From the NCBI RefSeq assembly GCF_000422705.1, contig NZ_AUGO01000007.1, positions 248,001-312,000 on the forward strand: a DNA stretch of 64,000 nt. Reading direction: 5' to 3'. Source of the stretch: Flavobacterium soli DSM 19725 (GTDB lineage: Bacteria; Bacteroidota; Bacteroidia; Flavobacteriales; Flavobacteriaceae). This document shows positions 60,657 to 64,000 of this stretch, piece by piece. Position 1 is the stretch's first letter. Each line of letters opens with the position of its first letter. The notes below the pieces were generated by a model. The model had not been told where the DNA came from, did not search any database, and worked only from the letters and a program-made list of their open reading frames with translations. The position numbers and the translations under genes are program-made.

Positions 60657-61733
60657 ATGTTAGATAGATTGCAAATAGTAAAACAGCGTTTCGACGAAAT
60701 TTCAGACTTGATTATCCAGCCTGACGTTATTGCCGACCAAAAGCGTTATGTTCAGCTAAATAAGGAATACAAAGACCTCAAAGCATTGGCTGAAAAGCGC
60801 GATGAATACGTTACCATAATGGGAAATATCGACGAAGCAAACGAAATTATTGCCGACGGTAGCGACCCAGAAATGACCGAAATGGCCAAAATGCAATTGG
60901 AAGAAGCCAAAGAGCGTTTGCCAGAATTGGAAGAAGAAATCAAGTTCATGCTGATTCCAAAAGATGCCGAAGACGCCAAAAACGTGATGGTCGAAGTACG
61001 TGCCGGAACTGGTGGCGACGAAGCCAGTATCTTTGCAGGCGATTTGTTCAGAATGTACACTAAATATTGCGAAGCAAAAGGTTGGAGAACTTCTGTTGTA
61101 GATATGAACGAAGGAACTTCTGGTGGTTTCAAAGAGATTATCTTTGAAGTTACAGGAGAAGACGTTTACGGAACGTTGAAGTTTGAAGCAGGAGTTCACC
61201 GTGTTCAACGTGTACCACAAACCGAAACACAAGGTCGTGTTCACACCTCAGCTGCAACTGTAATGGTACTTCCAGAAGCCGAAGAATTTGACGTTCAGAT
61301 TGATATGAATGACGTTCGTGTTGACTTTTTCTGTTCTTCAGGACCTGGAGGACAATCGGTGAATACTACAAAATCTGCCGTTCGTTTGACCCACATTCCA
61401 ACTGGTTTGGTAGCACAATGTCAGGATCAGAAATCACAACATAAAAATAAAGACAAAGCTTTGGGCGTTTTACGTTCTCGTTTATACGAACAAGAATTGG
61501 CCAAAAAACAAGCCGAAGATGCTTCAAAACGTACATCACAGGTAAGTTCTGGAGACCGTTCTGCAAAAATCCGTACCTACAACTATTCACAAGGTCGTGT
61601 AACCGACCACCGAATCGGAATGGATATTTTCGACATGGATGGTGTAATGAATGGAAAAATCCAGAAACTAATTGACGAGTTGCAACTCGTTAATAATATG
61701 GAGAAACTGAAAGAAGCCAGCGAAGTTTTTTAA
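60657..61733 (+). CDS. prfA: Peptide chain release factor 1
   Basis: 358-residue class I release factor. GGQ at residues 231-233 ([20 protein letters not shown]) triggers peptide release. The codon-recognition tripeptide region reads PQT at 187-189 ([14 protein letters not shown]), of the RF1 PxT type that reads UAA and UAG, not the RF2 SPF type. Full length. A terminator and the pyrF gene follow. Confidence 0.97.
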   Translation: MLDRLQIVKQRFDEISDLIIQPDVIADQKRYVQLNKEYKDLKALAEKRDEYVTIMGNIDEANEIIADGSDPEMTEMAKMQLEEAKERLPELEEEIKFMLIPKDAEDAKNVMVEVRAGTGGDEASIFAGDLFRMYTKYCEAKGWRTSVVDMNEGTSGGFKEIIFEVTGEDVYGTLKFEAGVHRVQRVPQTETQGRVHTSAATVMVLPEAEEFDVQIDMNDVRVDFFCSSGPGGQSVNTTKSAVRLTHIPTGLVAQCQDQKSQHKNKDKALGVLRSRLYEQELAKKQAEDASKRTSQVSSGDRSAKIRTYNYSQGRVTDHRIGMDIFDMDGVMNGKIQKLIDELQLVNNMEKLKEASEVF

Positions 61734-61787
61734 ATATATTAAGATTTGAGTATTAAGACGAAAATAAAAGTATTTAGATTAAAGAGA

Positions 61788-61821
61788 AAGATGCCAGACT
61801 AACTAGTTTGGCATTTTTTAT
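61788..61821 (+). terminator. Terminator of prfA
   Basis: ATGCCA-gact-aac-agtt-TGGCAT followed by TTTTT, about 55 bp after the prfA stop. Confidence 0.8.
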
Positions 61822-61891
61822 TTATGCTTAACGACTCTTAATTTCTTAATGGTTTATTTTTTTACGAACTTTGCCACAAACACAACAACAA

Positions 61892-62710
61892 ATGACAACT
61901 CAACAACTAATAGAACAAATCCAACTAAAAAAATCTTTTCTAAGTGTCGGTCTTGATGTCGATTTAAACAAGATTCCACAACACCTTCTGGAAACCGAAG
62001 ATCCCATTTTTGAATTCAACAAGGCCATTATCGATGCCACACACGATTTATGTGTCTCTTATAAACCAAATGTTGCTTTCTATGAGGCTTACGGCATAAA
62101 AGGATGGCAGGCACTTCAAAAAACCATCAATTACATCAACGAAAACTATCCCGAAATGTTCACGATTGCCGATGCAAAACGTGGCGATATCGGAAACACT
62201 TCTTCGATGTATGCCAAAGCTTTCTTTGAAGATATGGATTTTGATTCGGTTACCGTTGCTCCTTATATGGGAAAAGATTCCGTTGAACCATTTCTAGCTT
62301 TCGAAAACAAACACACCATTTTATTGGCTTTAACTTCAAACGAAGGTGCTTTTGATTTTCAAACTCTAAAAATAGAAGGAAAAGAAGTATACAAACAAGT
62401 ATTGGAAACTTCAAAAAAGTGGAAAAATAGCGAAAACCTAATGTATGTTGTTGGCGCTACTAAAGCAGAATACCTGACAGATATTAGAAAAATTGTTCCT
62501 GATGGCTTTTTATTGATTCCGGGAGTTGGAGCTCAAGGCGGAAGCCTTTCAGACGTTTGCAAATATGGAATGAATGCCAATATAGGTTTGTTAATTGCCT
62601 CTTCAAGGTCGATTATTTATGCTTCGAACCAAAAGGATTTTGCTGAAAAAGCTAGAGAAGAAGCCTTGAAAATGCAACAAGAAATGGCTTCGATTTTAGA
62701 CAATCAATAA
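61892..62710 (+). CDS. pyrF: Orotidine 5'-phosphate decarboxylase
   Basis: 272 residues from the ATG at 61892 ([21 protein letters not shown]). TIM-barrel enzyme of the final UMP-forming step in pyrimidine synthesis. The type 2 form is indicated by [10 protein letters not shown] near residue 20, [13 protein letters not shown] near 59-71, the catalytic [19 protein letters not shown] near 97-115, and [10 protein letters not shown] near 209-218. Seven residues upstream of this start could be read from an earlier in-frame start but the ATG is preferred. Confidence 0.95.
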   Translation: MTTQQLIEQIQLKKSFLSVGLDVDLNKIPQHLLETEDPIFEFNKAIIDATHDLCVSYKPNVAFYEAYGIKGWQALQKTINYINENYPEMFTIADAKRGDIGNTSSMYAKAFFEDMDFDSVTVAPYMGKDSVEPFLAFENKHTILLALTSNEGAFDFQTLKIEGKEVYKQVLETSKKWKNSENLMYVVGATKAEYLTDIRKIVPDGFLLIPGVGAQGGSLSDVCKYGMNANIGLLIASSRSIIYASNQKDFAEKAREEALKMQQEMASILDNQ

Positions 62711-62717
62711 TTTTTTT

Positions 62718-62784
62718 GCCACAGATTTCACAGATTAAAATGATTAAAATTTTAAAAATCCGTGTAATCTGTGAAATCTGTGGC
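62718..62784. terminator. 20-bp inverted repeat between convergent pyrF and thrC
   Basis: GCCACAGATTTCACAGATTA (62718-62737) and the perfect complement at 62765-62784, with a 27-bp AT-rich spacer. It resembles a dispersed Bacteroidota repeat and can form a long hairpin ending both transcripts. Preceded by a T-run. Confidence 0.7.
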
Positions 62785-62789
62785 TAACT

Positions 62790-64000
62790 TTACTTCAAAA
62801 AAGATTTCAAGTCTTCATAGCTTTTAATTTTGATACTTTTCTTTTCTTTTCCCATCACGCTTTCAATTTGAGCTGGAATAGGAAGTGTTACTTTTAAAGT
62901 TTCTTCTACAATTTCCAAAAACTTTACCGGATGAGCTGTTTCCAAAAAAACGCCAATACTTTCCGTATTCGTTTCTAATTGTTTTTTTAAACCCAAATAA
63001 CCAACAGCTCCGTGAGGTTCGGCAACATAACCGCTGGTTTTGTAAATCTGTTTTAAAACCTCGATTGTTTCTTCATCTGAAAAACTAAAAGACGAAAAAT
63101 CCTTTTCAAACGCTTTCAAATCATGATTATACATTTCTTGAATACGAACAAAATTACTCGGATTTCCGACATCCATAGCATTTGAAATTGTGGCTTTAGA
63201 AGGTTTTGGATTATAATTTCCATTCTCCAAAAACCTCGGAACAGTATCGTTTACATTCGTAGAAGCAACAAAATGTTCTATTGGCAAGCCTAATTCTTTA
63301 GCCAAAATTCCAGCACAGATATTTCCGAAATTCCCACTCGGACAAGAAACTACAAGCGATTTTTCAGATTGTTTCAGTTGCTTGTAAGCAAAGAAGAAAT
63401 AAAACATCTGTGGCAACCATCTTGCAATATTAATAGAATTGGCAGAAGTGAGATTCTTATGATTCAAACTTTCATCTAAAAAAGCCTTTTTTACCATGTC
63501 CTGACAATCATCAAAAACACCATCGACCTCTAAAGCCGTAATATTTTGACCCAAAGTTGTCAGTTGCTTTTCCTGAATGTCACTCACTTTTCCCGAAGGA
63601 TATAAAATCACAACCTCGACTCCTTTAACACCAAGAAACCCACTTGCAACAGCACCTCCTGTATCGCCTGAAGTAGCTACTAAAACGGTATTTTTACTAT
63701 CGGTTTCATCTTTATTGAAGTAAGCCAGACATCGGGCCATAAATCTTGCTCCAACATCCTTAAACGCCATTGTCGGTCCGTGAAAAAGTTCTAGCGAATA
63801 AATATCCTTTTCAACTTCTACCAAAGGAAAATCAAAACATAGGGTTTCAGCAATGATTTGTTTTAAGGTTGCTTCTGGAATTTCATCGCCTACGAATTGC
63901 TTGATGACTTCAAAAGCAATTGCTTCGTTTGAAAGGTTTTCAATTTTATCATAAAAATCACTTTCAATTGGTTCTATATGTTCTGGAAAGTATAATCCTT
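62790..64000 (-). CDS. thrC: Threonine synthase (5' end beyond the window)
   Basis: The 3' part of the gene; the frame stays open to the window edge (LYFPEHIEPIESDF, then NEAIAFEVIKQFVGDEIPEATLKQII), so the start codon lies past 64000. PLP enzyme that makes threonine from O-phosphohomoserine; the PLP Lys is in LFHGPTMAFKDVGARFMAR. Further blocks are VATSGDTGGAVASGF, CPSGNFGNICAG and SNAMDVGNPSNF. At least 403 residues are present. Confidence 0.95.
   Translation of the reverse strand, partial: GLYFPEHIEPIESDFYDKIENLSNEAIAFEVIKQFVGDEIPEATLKQIIAETLCFDFPLVEVEKDIYSLELFHGPTMAFKDVGARFMARCLAYFNKDETDSKNTVLVATSGDTGGAVASGFLGVKGVEVVILYPSGKVSDIQEKQLTTLGQNITALEVDGVFDDCQDMVKKAFLDESLNHKNLTSANSINIARWLPQMFYFFFAYKQLKQSEKSLVVSCPSGNFGNICAGILAKELGLPIEHFVASTNVNDTVPRFLENGNYNPKPSKATISNAMDVGNPSNFVRIQEMYNHDLKAFEKDFSSFSFSDEETIEVLKQIYKTSGYVAEPHGAVGYLGLKKQLETNTESIGVFLETAHPVKFLEIVEETLKVTLPIPAQIESVMGKEKKSIKIKSYEDLKSFLK

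Overview
The window looks like chromosomal DNA of a flavobacterium or close relative (Bacteroidota). It is AT-rich, has TAnnTTTG-type -7 promoter boxes, lacks Shine-Dalgarno sequences, and carries secreted proteins with type IX secretion (T9SS) sorting domains. Its gene families are flavobacterial: DUF5606, DUF6029, Omp28 and the SpoIIM/DUF4129/DUF4350/MoxR/DUF58 operon. No rRNA, tRNA or CRISPR array was seen.

Layout. 0.1-2.2 kb: the end of a surface-sugar cluster (sugar aminotransferase and acyltransferase, overlapping by 4 bp). 2.3-5.6 kb: a T9SS type B secreted protein, a TRIC-like channel and an RDD protein. 5.6-10.9 kb: a tight envelope operon, SpoIIM - DUF4129 - DUF4350 - MoxR ATPase - DUF58, followed by a DUF2167 protein. 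11.9-20.5 kb: housekeeping genes (TrmH-type methyltransferase, MazG, DUF5606, def, ruvX) interrupted by a T9SS metallophosphatase and a FUSC membrane protein whose last 57 codons are frameshifted. 20.6-32.3 kb: small accessory metabolism and regulation genes (VOC, SRPBCC, DUF1398, AraC, DUF1800/DUF1501, methyltransferase, Tag, SDR/HxlR), among which three dispersed repeat families are scattered. 32.6-43.1 kb: accessory DNA with a GIY-YIG protein, a PIN-like protein, orphan proteins, decayed genes and a clearly GC-rich island holding an XRE regulator, a frameshifted MNT-HEPN-like gene, two orphan genes and a secreted VNPDG-repeat protein. 43.2-51.7 kb: a secreted protein, a methyltransferase, dapD and six glycosyltransferase-type genes on both strands, probably for lipopolysaccharide or surface glycans. 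51.8-55.0 kb: threonylcarbamoyl-AMP synthase, CCA-adding enzyme and CtaA/COX15. 55.0-58.4 kb: a decaying locus with an ABC transporter stub, a DUF6029 outer-membrane protein split by an in-frame TAG, an intact TlpA-like thioredoxin and an Omp28 gene without its 5' end. 58.5-64.0 kb: NdpA-like nucleoid protein, pRiA4b-ORF3-like protein, prfA, pyrF and the 3' part of thrC.

The best leads are as follows. (1) A small hairpin MITE-like element at 32.35-32.51 kb is nested inside another repeat and has an 8-9 bp target duplication; its arms covary with a relative at 24.6 kb. (2) The GC-rich island carries a possible toxin-antitoxin-like XRE/MNT-HEPN locus. (3) Heptamer tandem repeats lie directly against or next to three start codons. 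(4) Several genes are interrupted by single-base changes. I did not find a complete new defence or mobile system that I could defend from sequence alone.
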